From: Burkholderiaceae bacterium | GTDB lineage: Bacteria > Pseudomonadota > Gammaproteobacteria > Burkholderiales > Burkholderiaceae_C | Assembly: GCA_023150375.1 (NCBI GenBank) | Contig: JAKLLA010000002.1 | Coordinates: forward strand, 248,001 to 312,000 | Length of the DNA: 64,000 bases | Direction: 5' to 3' | Shown: positions 48,972 to 57,427 of the stretch, in pieces | How positions within the stretch are numbered: position 1 is the stretch's first letter | How the letters are laid out: every line of letters starts with the position of its first letter | Made by a program: the position numbers and the translations under genes | The notes under the pieces: model-generated | The model's database searches: none | What the model saw: only the letters and a program-made list of their open reading frames with translations | What the model was told of the DNA's origin: nothing

Positions 48972-48998
48972 ATTATCCGGTCAGGCCGGCGCAGTCAA
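48972..48998 (-). promoter_or_regulatory. promoter of dedA
   Basis: On the minus strand TTGACT and GATAAT are 15 bases apart. The -10 box ends ten bases before the ATG, so the leader would be only about three bases. Spacing is short but both hexamers are good. Confidence 0.45.
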
Positions 48999-49097
48999 GT
49001 TGCGCACTCGTGCACGCCGGGGCCCCTCGGGTGAACCCGGATCGGCCGCGCCCCCGGCTCCGGGGGGCACACTCCCGGCAGTCCCCCCACTTCCGCC

Positions 49098-50213
49098 ATG
49101 CGCCGCCGCCTGCTCCTTGCCTCTCCCGCTCCCCTGCTGCTGCCGGCCCGACCGAGCCGGGCGGACAGCGCCGACCTGGTGATCGCCCAGTTCGCCCCGA
49201 TGAGCGGGCCGCTGGGCTCGCGCATGGCCGCCTTCGATGCGGCAGCCCGACGGGTTTTCGACGGGGTGAACGCGGCCGGCGGCATCCGCGGCCGGCGCCT
49301 GCGTTTCCTCGCGGTGGACGATCACGGCCGCGTCGAGGAGTCGGTGGCCGCCACGCGCCGCTTCCTGCAGCGCGAGCGCGCCGGCGTGCTGTTCGGCTGC
49401 GTGGGCAGCGAGGCCACCCGCGCGGTGCTGCCGCTGCTGCGCCAGGCGGGCGTGCCCGCGCTGGCCGGCCAGGAGCTCAGCGACGCGGTGCGCCTGGAGG
49501 GCAGCCGCCTGATCTTCCCGCTGCGCGCCGGCCTGGGCCGCGAAGCCGAGGCGCTGGCCCAGCATCTGGCCGACGTCGGGCTGCGCAGCGTGGCCATCCT
49601 GCACGAGCCCGGCCCCGCCGGCGGCGCGCTGCTGCGCCTGCTGGGCGACGCCTGCGTGGCGCGGCAGCTGCGCGTGGTCGGCAGCGCTGCGGTGACGGCC
49701 GACCCCGGCGTGCCGCAGGAGGCCGCGCGCAAGCTCGCCGCGCTGGCGCCGCAGGCGCTGCTGCTGGCCGTGCCGGGCCGGCTGGCAATCGCGGTGCTGC
49801 AGGCGGGGGCCTCGGTGGCGCCGCTGCCGGCGGCCTTCGGACCCTCGCTGGTGGCCGAGGACGGCCATGTGCTGCGCCTGGGTGAGCGCGGCGGCAGCCT
49901 GGCCGTGGCGCAGGGCGTGCCCAACCCGTGGAACCCGCACGACGCGACGCTGATCGAGTACCGCCGCCAGGCCACCGCCGCGCGGGTGCCGATCGGCTAC
50001 CCCAGCCTGGAAGGCTGGCTGAGCGCCCAGGTGCTGGTCGAGGCGCTGCGCCGCTGCGGCCGCGACACCAGCCCGGCGCGGCTGCACGCGGTGCTGGACA
50101 CGCTGAAGATGACGATCGCCGGCATGGAGATCGACTTCGGCCGCCGCGAGCTGGCCGGCTCGCGCTTCGTCGAGCTGGTGCAGGTCACCCCCGACGGACG
50201 CTGGCGCAGCTGA
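49098..50213 (+). CDS. periplasmic binding protein, branched-chain amino acid (Leu/Ile/Val) type
   Basis: The 371-residue protein has a short export signal (MRRRLLLASPAPLLLPARPSRA, cleavage likely after SRA). It continues with a type I periplasmic-binding fold: DLVIAQFAPMSGPLGSRMAAFDAAARRVFDGVNAAGGIRGRRLRFLAVDD is the usual opening of ABC-type amino-acid receptors. There are no permease or ATPase genes adjacent, so it is an orphan. It may serve a distant transporter or act as a sensor. The ligand is unknown. It precedes mutL by 70 bases. Confidence 0.9.
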   Translation: MRRRLLLASPAPLLLPARPSRADSADLVIAQFAPMSGPLGSRMAAFDAAARRVFDGVNAAGGIRGRRLRFLAVDDHGRVEESVAATRRFLQRERAGVLFGCVGSEATRAVLPLLRQAGVPALAGQELSDAVRLEGSRLIFPLRAGLGREAEALAQHLADVGLRSVAILHEPGPAGGALLRLLGDACVARQLRVVGSAAVTADPGVPQEAARKLAALAPQALLLAVPGRLAIAVLQAGASVAPLPAAFGPSLVAEDGHVLRLGERGGSLAVAQGVPNPWNPHDATLIEYRRQATAARVPIGYPSLEGWLSAQVLVEALRRCGRDTSPARLHAVLDTLKMTIAGMEIDFGRRELAGSRFVELVQVTPDGRWRS

Positions 50214-50269
50214 AGCCGGGACGCGCCGCCGCACGAGGCCCCAGGCGCGGGTGCCGCGGCGCGGCTTCC

Positions 50270-50286
50270 TAGAATGGCGGACGATG
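50270..50286 (+). promoter_or_regulatory. -10 box directly before mutL
   Basis: TAGAAT ends eight bases before the mutL ATG and no Shine-Dalgarno is visible (GGCGGACG lies between). A start seven bases after the box would leave a two-base leader. No good -35 element is seen. Confidence 0.35.
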
Positions 50287-52284
50287 TCCGACCTTCTCCT
50301 GCCCGAGACCGACCTGGCGCTGCCGCCGGCGGTCGCCCTGCCGCCGCGCCGCGCCATCCGCGCCCTGCCCGACGAGCTGATCAGCCAGATCGCCGCCGGC
50401 GAGGTGGTGGAGCGGCCCGCCTCGGTGGTGCGCGAACTGGTGGACAACGCACTGGATGCCGGGGCGCGCCAGATCACGCTGCGCCTGAGCGCCGGCGGCG
50501 TGCGTGCCATCGTGGTGGAGGACGACGGCTGCGGCATCCCCGCCGCCGAGCTGCCGCTGGCGCTGCAGCGCCACGCCACCAGCAAGATCGGCTCGCTGGC
50601 CGAGCTGGAGCGCGTCGCGACGATGGGCTTTCGCGGCGAGGCGCTGGCGGCGATCGCCTCGGTATCGGAGCTCAGCCTGACCAGCCGCAGCGCCGAGGCG
50701 CCCCACGCCCTGCGCCTGGACGCCCGCAGCGGCGAACTCAGCCCGGCTGCGCGCGCCGTGGGCACCACGGTGGAGGTGCGCGAGCTCTTCTTCGCCACCC
50801 CGGCGCGGCGCAAGTTCCTCAAGACCGACGCCACCGAGCTGGCGCACTGCCTGGAGGCGGTGCGCCGCCACGCGCTGGCGCGGCCGGCCTGCGGCTTCGC
50901 GGTCTGGCATGAGGGCCGGCTGGTCGCGCAGTGGCGCCCGGCCCCGGCCGACCAGCGCCTGCGCGACGTGCTGGGCGAGGACTTCCTGGCTGGCAGCCGG
51001 GCGGTGGCCTGGCAGGCCGGGCCACTGACGATCGAGGGCCGCGTGGGCCTGCCCGAACTGGCGCGCGCCCGCGCGGACACTCAGTACGCCTACGTCAACG
51101 GCCGCTACGTGCGCGACCGGCTGGTGGGGCACGGCGTGCGCAGCGCCTACGAGGACGTGCTGCACGGCAGCCGGCAGCCCAGCTGGGTGCTCTTCGTCGG
51201 CATCGCGCCCGAGCGGGTGGATGTGAACGTGCACCCGACCAAGATCGAGGTGCGCTTCCGCGATGGCCGCGAGGTGCACCAGGCGCTGCGCCACGCGGTG
51301 GAGCAGGTGCTGGCACCGCCGCGCACCGGCGCGCCTGGCGAGTCCGAAGGGCCGGCCGGCAGCGCCGCCGCGGGGCCCGCCGCCACGGCAGATCCCGGTC
51401 TGCCAGGCCCACCGGCAGCGGCGCAGGCCGCGGCCCGGCCGGGCTGGCGGCAAGGCGATCGCCCGAGCCCGCGCCAGGCCGGGCTGGCGCTGGAGACGGC
51501 GGCCCTGCTGCATGCCCGCGAGGGCCTGCCGGCCTGGCCACGCACCACCGAGCCGGCACCGGCGCCCGGGGCGGGGCAACGAGAGGCCCCGGCCCCGACG
51601 GCGGCAGCGGCGACGGACGGCCCGCCCGCGGGCATGGATGCGGCCCGGGCCGCCGAAGGTCACTGGCCGCTCGGGCGCGCGCTGGCCCAGCTGGGCGGCA
51701 TCTACATCCTGGCGGAGAACGACCGGGGGCTGGTGATCGTCGACATGCATGCGGCGCACGAGCGCATCGTCTACGAGCGGCTCAAGGCCCGGCACGCCGC
51801 GGCACGTGCCGGTGAGGCCTCGGCTGGCGACGGCGCCTTCGCCTCGCAGCCGCTGCTGATCCCGGCCACCTTCGCCGCCACACCGGCCGAGGTGGCCGCC
51901 GCCGAGACGCAGGCCGCCGTGCTGGCAGAGCTCGGGCTGGACGTGGCGCCGCTGTCGCCCGGCGTGCTGGCGGTGCGGGCCCTGCCGGCCGCGCTGCGCA
52001 GCGCCGATCCGGTGGCGCTGGCACGCGCGGTGCTGGCCGAGCTGGCCGAACTGGACGGCCGCGAGGGCTCGGCGCTGGTGGCCCGGGCGCACGACGAGAT
52101 CCTGGCCACCATGGCCTGCCACGGCGCGGTGCGCGCCAGCCGGGCGCTGACGCTGCCCGAGATGAACGCGCTGCTGCGCGACATGGAGGCCACCGAGCGG
52201 GCCGACCTGTGCAACCACGGCCGGCCGACCTGGCGGCAGATCAGCCTGCGCGAGCTGGACCAGCTCTTCCTGCGCGGGCGCTGA
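50284..52284 (+). CDS. mutL: DNA mismatch repair protein MutL
   Basis: The 666-residue protein has the GHKL ATPase N-terminal domain with IRALPDELISQIAAGEVVERPASVVRELVDNALDAGA, VEDDGCGIP and TMGFRGEALAAIASVSEL. A Pro/Ala-rich linker (about residues 345-460) follows, then the C-terminal dimerisation domain (GRALAQLGGIYILAENDRGLVIVDMHAAHERIVYERL). The MutL endonuclease motif DQHA(x)2E(x)4E appears as DMHAAHERIVYE, so the key Asp/His/Glu positions are largely kept. The start was set at MSDLLLPETD at 50284, not the longer ORF. mutS is encoded about 20 kb upstream on the other strand. Confidence 0.97.
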   Translation: MSDLLLPETDLALPPAVALPPRRAIRALPDELISQIAAGEVVERPASVVRELVDNALDAGARQITLRLSAGGVRAIVVEDDGCGIPAAELPLALQRHATSKIGSLAELERVATMGFRGEALAAIASVSELSLTSRSAEAPHALRLDARSGELSPAARAVGTTVEVRELFFATPARRKFLKTDATELAHCLEAVRRHALARPACGFAVWHEGRLVAQWRPAPADQRLRDVLGEDFLAGSRAVAWQAGPLTIEGRVGLPELARARADTQYAYVNGRYVRDRLVGHGVRSAYEDVLHGSRQPSWVLFVGIAPERVDVNVHPTKIEVRFRDGREVHQALRHAVEQVLAPPRTGAPGESEGPAGSAAAGPAATADPGLPGPPAAAQAAARPGWRQGDRPSPRQAGLALETAALLHAREGLPAWPRTTEPAPAPGAGQREAPAPTAAAATDGPPAGMDAARAAEGHWPLGRALAQLGGIYILAENDRGLVIVDMHAAHERIVYERLKARHAAARAGEASAGDGAFASQPLLIPATFAATPAEVAAAETQAAVLAELGLDVAPLSPGVLAVRALPAALRSADPVALARAVLAELAELDGREGSALVARAHDEILATMACHGAVRASRALTLPEMNALLRDMEATERADLCNHGRPTWRQISLRELDQLFLRGR

Positions 52285-52318
52285 AACCCGCGCCGCGCAG
52301 CGTTGCGCAGCCCGGACG

Positions 52319-55075
52319 TCAGAGATCGGCGGCGAGCTGGCGCATCTCCTCGAGGCCGATCTTGCCGGCCAGCATCTTCTCGATGCCGTCCTGGCGCAGC
52401 GACTTCATGCCGTCCCTGACCGCCTGGCGGTGCAGGTTCCAGGCCGGCGCGCCGGCGCGCAGCAGGCGGCGCATCTCGCGGCCGACCGTCAGCAGCTCGT
52501 GCACGGCCACCTGGCGGGCCGGGGTGCCCGGGCCGCAGCGCTCGCAACCGGGGCTCTGGTAGCGGCGCAGCTTGCCTTCGCGGCCGAAGCGCTCGATCCA
52601 GCTGCGCAGCAGCGCCTCGCGGTCCGCCTCGGCGTCCTCGGCGCTGCCGCTGCTGCCGTGCAGGTAGGCGTCGAGCCACTCCTGCACCTCGTTGTCCTTG
52701 GCCGGCCGGCTCATCCGGCAGCCGCTGCACAGGCGGCGCAGCAGGCGCTGGCTGTGCACGCCCAGCAGCGCATCGGCCAGGCTCCAGCGGTCGATGCCCT
52801 GGTCGAGCAGGCGCATCAGGCCGTCGGCGGCGCCGCGTCCGGGCAGGGCCCCCAGCACCAGGCGGCCCGACAGCGCGGCGTCCACCGCAGCGCGGGCCGC
52901 CGCCGGATCACGCAGGTCGGCCACCATGACGACGTCGGCATCGCCCTGCTGCACCGCCTGAAGACCCTGCGCGAAGTCCATGCCGCCGCCGGGGCGCAGT
53001 TCCATCTGGCGCAGGCCGGGCTGGCTGAGTTCGATGCGCTCCTCGATCGACCAGAGGCGACGCTCGGGGCGGTTCAGATGCGCCAGGGCGGCATGCAGCG
53101 TGGTGGTGCGGCCGCTGCGCGGCGGCGCCACATGCAGGATCAGCCCGCTGCTGCGCGCCAGCATGGCCGTCCAGCGGCCCAGGTCGTCACCCGACAGGCC
53201 CAGCCCGTCGAGCTTCATCGGCTTGAGCACCGACGGCAGACCGATCACCAGGTCCTCCAGTCCGCCGCTGCTGGGCAGGGTGGCGACATGCAGATCGACC
53301 TTGTGCGCCGGCGCCAGCCGGCCGAACGACAGCCGGCCCTGCTGGGCGCGGCGGGTCTCGGTGGCGTCCAGTTCGGCCAGCGCCTTGATGCGCGGAATCA
53401 GCGTGTTGCGCAGCGCCGCCGGCAGCGCCGGCAGGGTTTCGAGCTGGCCGTCGCGGCGCAGGCGCACCTGCAGGCCGTCCTCGCCGGGCAGGCATTCCAG
53501 GTGGATGCGGCTGGCGCCCTTGGCCAGGGCCTCGCTGACCAGGCTGACGAAGGCCTGCACCACCGGGCTGTCGGCCCGCTCCAGGCGGGCCCGGCCGCGC
53601 AGTTCGCCACTCGCGCCGCTCACGCTGCCCGGACCGCCGGCGCCGCGCGCGCCGGCCAGGGCCGCCGCCAGGGCCGGTGCGGCCGGTGCCGCCGGGGCCA
53701 GGTCGCCCATGCGGGAGGCGCGACCCCGGCCGGGCCGGCTCTCCGTCGCGTCGAAGGGCGCCAGGCCCGAGGGCTGCGCCGGGCCGGGCCGCGAGGCGGC
53801 CGACGCGCGCGGCCGCGGCACGTCGATCAGTTCGGCGGTCAGCACCGGGAAGGCCGGCATGTCCGACGACGGCCCCGGATCGGCAGCCGGCGGTTGCAGC
53901 GCCGCGTAGGCGCGCTCGATCGCCGCCGGCAGGTCGCCGGCGCCGGCCAGCGCCGGCAGCACCGCGCACTGCGCGACATCCTTCAGGGTGGCCAGCAGGT
54001 CGTCGCGGCTGGCGTCGGCCATGGCCACCACCAGGCGGCCGCCGCGGCGCAGCAGCGGCAGCACGCCCAGGCGGCGTGCCAGGTCGCCCGGCACCAGGCG
54101 CAGCGCCTCGACATCGACCGCGAAGGTGGACACGTCCACCACCGGCACGCCCATCTTGCGCGCCAGGGCCACGCGCACCTCGTCGGCGCTGACCAGGCCG
54201 CGCTGCACCAGCACCTCGCCGATCGGCTGGGCGCGCTCGACCTCCTGCTGGTGCAGGGCCCGCTGCAGCGTGTCCTCGTCGGTGAAGCCCAGCGCCACCA
54301 GGGCCTCGCCCAGGCGCACCAGGGGCATGCGGGCCTGCTTGTCCAGCGCCACCAGCAGCTGCTCGGGCGTCACCACCTGGCGCGCCAGCAGGATGTCGCC
54401 GAGCTTCTGCGCGCGCAGCCGGCGCTGCGCCTCCACGCCCTGCTCGATCTGGCGGCTGCGCTCGAGGTCGCCCTCGGCCAGCAGATCGCCCAGGCGCTCG
54501 CCGACCTGGCTGCGCTCGATCGCCACGCGGGGGATGAAGTGCCGCTCCACCGAGCCCTGCTCGTCCTTGGGCTCGAAGAGGAACAGCCCGATGGAATTCT
54601 CGACATGGGTGACGGTGCGGCCCTGGTAGACCGTGCCGCCCACCAGCGTGACCTCGTAGGGCTGCACCGGATGGTGCGTGAGCAGCGGTGCCTGCGCGGG
54701 GTCGAGGCTGCCGGCCATCTCCGGCTGCAGCAGCAGGGCGCGCAGCGGACGCTGCAGGGTCAGGCGGCGGATCTGCGCGAAGCGCAGCGGCATCGCGGCC
54801 TTTTCGCCGGGCACCTGCACGCGCGCCACACCCTCCTGCGGCTCGAAGACGGTCAGCAGACCGGAGATGAAGCTGCCGCTGCGGCTTTCGACCACGCAGG
54901 GCTCGGGCTCGATCTGGCAGGTCGGCGACGGGTAGGCCGGCAGCGGCGGCGTCGGCCAGGCAAAAGGCTCGGCACGGCTGCCGCCGGGCGCAGCCGAGGG
55001 GGCCCCCGGGTGGGCACGGTGCAGCTCCTCGTCGAGCGGAACCAGGGTCAGCGGCGGCAGGGACAGGTCGGACAT
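52319..55075 (-). CDS. GspE/PilB-like protein with MshEN-type repeats and degenerate ATPase motifs
   Basis: The 918-residue protein is homologous to type II secretion/type IV pilus ATPases in its C-terminal half, including the zinc tetracysteine (CSGCR and CERCG). Key positions are changed: Walker A reads PPRSGRTTT (Arg656 for Lys), the Walker B region reads VVMVADLRD where active enzymes have GEIRD (Ala719 for Glu), and the histidine box LHTNDA is ALPGRGA. Residues 190-310 hold four segments spaced 30 residues apart (RLGDLL at 194, KLGDIL at 224, RLGEAL at 254, PIGEVL at 284) resembling tandem MshEN c-di-GMP-binding modules. Residues 60-190 are an unrecognised N-terminal region. No pilus or secretion genes are adjacent. 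It is convergent with mutL. Confidence 0.88.
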   Translation of the reverse strand: MSDLSLPPLTLVPLDEELHRAHPGAPSAAPGGSRAEPFAWPTPPLPAYPSPTCQIEPEPCVVESRSGSFISGLLTVFEPQEGVARVQVPGEKAAMPLRFAQIRRLTLQRPLRALLLQPEMAGSLDPAQAPLLTHHPVQPYEVTLVGGTVYQGRTVTHVENSIGLFLFEPKDEQGSVERHFIPRVAIERSQVGERLGDLLAEGDLERSRQIEQGVEAQRRLRAQKLGDILLARQVVTPEQLLVALDKQARMPLVRLGEALVALGFTDEDTLQRALHQQEVERAQPIGEVLVQRGLVSADEVRVALARKMGVPVVDVSTFAVDVEALRLVPGDLARRLGVLPLLRRGGRLVVAMADASRDDLLATLKDVAQCAVLPALAGAGDLPAAIERAYAALQPPAADPGPSSDMPAFPVLTAELIDVPRPRASAASRPGPAQPSGLAPFDATESRPGRGRASRMGDLAPAAPAAPALAAALAGARGAGGPGSVSGASGELRGRARLERADSPVVQAFVSLVSEALAKGASRIHLECLPGEDGLQVRLRRDGQLETLPALPAALRNTLIPRIKALAELDATETRRAQQGRLSFGRLAPAHKVDLHVATLPSSGGLEDLVIGLPSVLKPMKLDGLGLSGDDLGRWTAMLARSSGLILHVAPPRSGRTTTLHAALAHLNRPERRLWSIEERIELSQPGLRQMELRPGGGMDFAQGLQAVQQGDADVVMVADLRDPAAARAAVDAALSGRLVLGALPGRGAADGLMRLLDQGIDRWSLADALLGVHSQRLLRRLCSGCRMSRPAKDNEVQEWLDAYLHGSSGSAEDAEADREALLRSWIERFGREGKLRRYQSPGCERCGPGTPARQVAVHELLTVGREMRRLLRAGAPAWNLHRQAVRDGMKSLRQDGIEKMLAGKIGLEEMRQLAADL

Positions 55076-55241
55076 GATGTTCGGCGGCGCTCGGCTGTCG
55101 CCGCGTCGGCTCCCCCACGGACCCTGGCAACGACCCCCCGATGCTAGGAAGCACCGCGCCAGCCCAAGCCGCGATCAGGACGGGAAAGACCGGCCAAGTC
55201 CGCGAGGTCGCCGCCCCCGCCCACCCCGACCGTCCTTCCCC

Positions 55242-56534
55242 CTACCCGGCCGGCGCCTGCAGGCTCAGTTCGACGGCGAAGCCCTGCGGCACCGGCAGCA
55301 GCTGCAGCCGCCCGCCATGCGCGCGCGCCACCATGTCGGCCAGCATCAGGCCCAGGCCGGTGTGCCCTTCGTAGGTCTGCGCGTCCAGCGCCTGCTGCAG
55401 CGCCTCGCGGCGCGGCGCGTCCACGCCGGGCCCGTCGTCGTCCAGCCGGACCCGCCCGGCGGCGGGCAGCGACAGCCGTACCCGGCGCGCGCCGTGCCGC
55501 ACCGCGTTGTCCAGCAGGTTGACCAGCGCGGCGGTGAGCAGGTCGGGGTCGGCCACCAGCGTGGCCTCGGGCGGCACCTCGACGGCCAGCCCGTCGGCCG
55601 GCAGCCGCGCCAGCAGCGCGGCCAGTTCCACCGGCTGGAGGTGCAGCTCCGCGCCGCTGCGAAACAGCGCCAGCAGCGCGGCCACCACCCGCTGCAGGCG
55701 TGCGGCCGCCTCGCGCACCCGCTGCAGGCGCGGCTGCAGCGGCGCGGGCGCTTCGCGCAGCGCGACGGCCAGCTGCGCATCGATGCCCGCCAGCGGCGTG
55801 CGCAGGGCGTGCGCCGCATGGGCGGTGAAAGCCCGCTCGTGGCCGATGCGCCGCGCCAGACGACGGGCCAGATCGTCGATCGCGGTCTGCACCGGCTGCA
55901 GCTCGGCGCGCTCGGCCACGCCCAGCCCGGCGCCGGCCTGCAATGGATCGTGCTGCGCCAGCCGGCGGCTGAGCCGGTTCAGCGGCGCCAGCTCGTGGCG
56001 CACCCGGGCGCGCAACCAGACATGGCCCAGCAAGCCGATGGCCAGCGCCGCCAGCGCCGCGCTCAGCGCCACATCGGCCTGTGCTTCGACGCGCTCGGCC
56101 TGGGTCTGGCCCACATAGAGCATGCGCCCGCTGGCATCCAGCGGCAACCCGTAGACCCGCCAGGTGTCGAGGCTGCTGTAGCCCGACGGCGCCACCCAGG
56201 GCTGCATCGGCGCCGCGACCGAGCGCATCTGCAGCCGCGCGCCGGGCCCGACCACCTGCCAGGCGAAGCGGCCCGCGCCCGGATCGGCCACCACGCCGGC
56301 CGGTCCCGACGCCTGCGGCGGGCGGGCCAGGCCCTCGGGCGGCGGGGTCGCGGCATTGCCGTCGGCCAGCAGCGTGGCCAGCACATGCGCGGAGCTGAGC
56401 AGGGTGTCGTCCAGCAGTTCGAGGGTCTCCTCGCGCGCAGCCAGCCAGACCGCGCCGGCCACCGCAAGGCTCCAGACCACCGACCAACCCAGCAGCGCGC
56501 GCGCCAGGCGGCGTCCGATCGCCGGCAGGCTCAT
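55242..56534 (-). CDS. sensor histidine kinase (QseC/PmrB-like)
   Basis: The 430-residue inner-membrane kinase has two membrane segments (residues 12-32 and about 150-170) around a periplasmic sensor of roughly 120 residues. The phospho-acceptor block is FTAHAAHALRTPLAGIDAQL, and the ATP-binding domain shows LVNLLDNAVRHGA, LDDDGPGVD and TGLGLMLADMVARAHGG. It resembles QseC, PmrB and TctE kinases. It starts 49 bases after the response regulator. Proximity to eptA and PAP2 suggests envelope-stress or cationic-peptide sensing (inference). Confidence 0.95.
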   Translation of the reverse strand: MSLPAIGRRLARALLGWSVVWSLAVAGAVWLAAREETLELLDDTLLSSAHVLATLLADGNAATPPPEGLARPPQASGPAGVVADPGAGRFAWQVVGPGARLQMRSVAAPMQPWVAPSGYSSLDTWRVYGLPLDASGRMLYVGQTQAERVEAQADVALSAALAALAIGLLGHVWLRARVRHELAPLNRLSRRLAQHDPLQAGAGLGVAERAELQPVQTAIDDLARRLARRIGHERAFTAHAAHALRTPLAGIDAQLAVALREAPAPLQPRLQRVREAAARLQRVVAALLALFRSGAELHLQPVELAALLARLPADGLAVEVPPEATLVADPDLLTAALVNLLDNAVRHGARRVRLSLPAAGRVRLDDDGPGVDAPRREALQQALDAQTYEGHTGLGLMLADMVARAHGGRLQLLPVPQGFAVELSLQAPAG

Positions 56535-56583
56535 CGCGGCCTCCGCCGGCCAGGCTCGGCGCCGGACCCCGCGCCGTCGGGCC

Positions 56584-57243
56584 TCATGAGGGCAGCCCGA
56601 CGCGGTAGCCCAGGCCGCGCACGGTATCGATCAGCTCGCGCCCGAGCTTGCGGCGCAGGGCCGAGACATGCACCTCCAGCGCGTTGCTGGCCAGCTCGGC
56701 CTCGAAGCCCAGCACCAGCCGCTCCAGGTCGGCCTTGGAGACGATGCGCCCGGCGCGCCGCACCAGCGCCTCGAGCACCGCCCACTCGCGCGCGGTCAGC
56801 TCCACCGCCCGGCCGTCCAGCGACACGCTGCGGGCCGTGAGGTCGACCTCGACAGCGCCGAAGCGGCGCCGCGCGCTGGGGCTGCCGGCGGCACGGCGCG
56901 ACACCGCGCGCAGCCGGGCAGCCAGTTCCTCCGGCTCGAAGGGTTTGACCAGGTAGTCGTCGGCGCCGCTGTCCAGGCCCTGGATGCGGTCGCCGAGCCG
57001 GTCGCGCGCCGTCAGCATCAGCGCCGGCGTGACATCGCCGCGGTGGCGCTGCTCGCGCAGCCACTCCAGACCGGAGCCGTCGGGCAGCTGCCAGTCCACC
57101 AGCAGCGCGTCGTAGGGCTCGCCGAGGCAGGCCCGGGCCTCGGCCAGGCGGCGGCACCAGTCCACCGCGTGGCCCTCGGCGCGCAGATAGTCGCGCAGGC
57201 CTTCGCCGAGGATGTCGTCGTCTTCGAGCAGCAGCAGTCGCAT
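56584..57243 (-). CDS. OmpR-family response regulator (QseB/PmrA-like)
   Basis: The 219-residue regulator has a receiver domain (LLLEDDDILGEGL, phospho-acceptor Asp50 in LLVDWQLPDGSG, conserved Lys in DYLVKPFEP) and a winged-helix DNA-binding domain (VELTAREWAVLEALVRRAGRIVSKADLERL, ALEVHVSALRRKLG, IDTVRGLGYRV). It is divergent from eptA across 184 bases that contain a direct repeat suited to this family. The start was set at MRLLLLEDDD; the track's 392-residue version includes shadow sequence. Confidence 0.97.
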   Translation of the reverse strand: MRLLLLEDDDILGEGLRDYLRAEGHAVDWCRRLAEARACLGEPYDALLVDWQLPDGSGLEWLREQRHRGDVTPALMLTARDRLGDRIQGLDSGADDYLVKPFEPEELAARLRAVSRRAAGSPSARRRFGAVEVDLTARSVSLDGRAVELTAREWAVLEALVRRAGRIVSKADLERLVLGFEAELASNALEVHVSALRRKLGRELIDTVRGLGYRVGLPS

Positions 57244-57366
57244 GATCGGGCAGGCAGTCGGGTCGGCACCGGCCGACGACCGCAACGGTACACCAGTGCG
57301 GCCCGCCGGTACGGCCGGGACGACGGCAAAGCCTCCGGTCGGCTCCTCGCTCCCGGCCCCGGCAGG

Positions 57367-57383
57367 CTTCACCTTCGCTTCAC
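57367..57383 (+). promoter_or_regulatory. PmrA/QseB-like direct-repeat box upstream of eptA
   Basis: CTTCAC-N5-CTTCAC gives two identical hexamers in an 11-base phase, the geometry used by OmpR-family dimers (PmrA-type boxes have CTTAAT-N5-CTTAAT-like repeats). A third CTTCAT begins at 57388. The site ends 44 bases before the eptA ATG and lies between the regulator gene and eptA. Confidence 0.5.
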
Positions 57384-57427
57384 GCCACTTCATGTCGTCT
57401 TCAGTGGGCGCCGGCAAGCTCCAGCGC

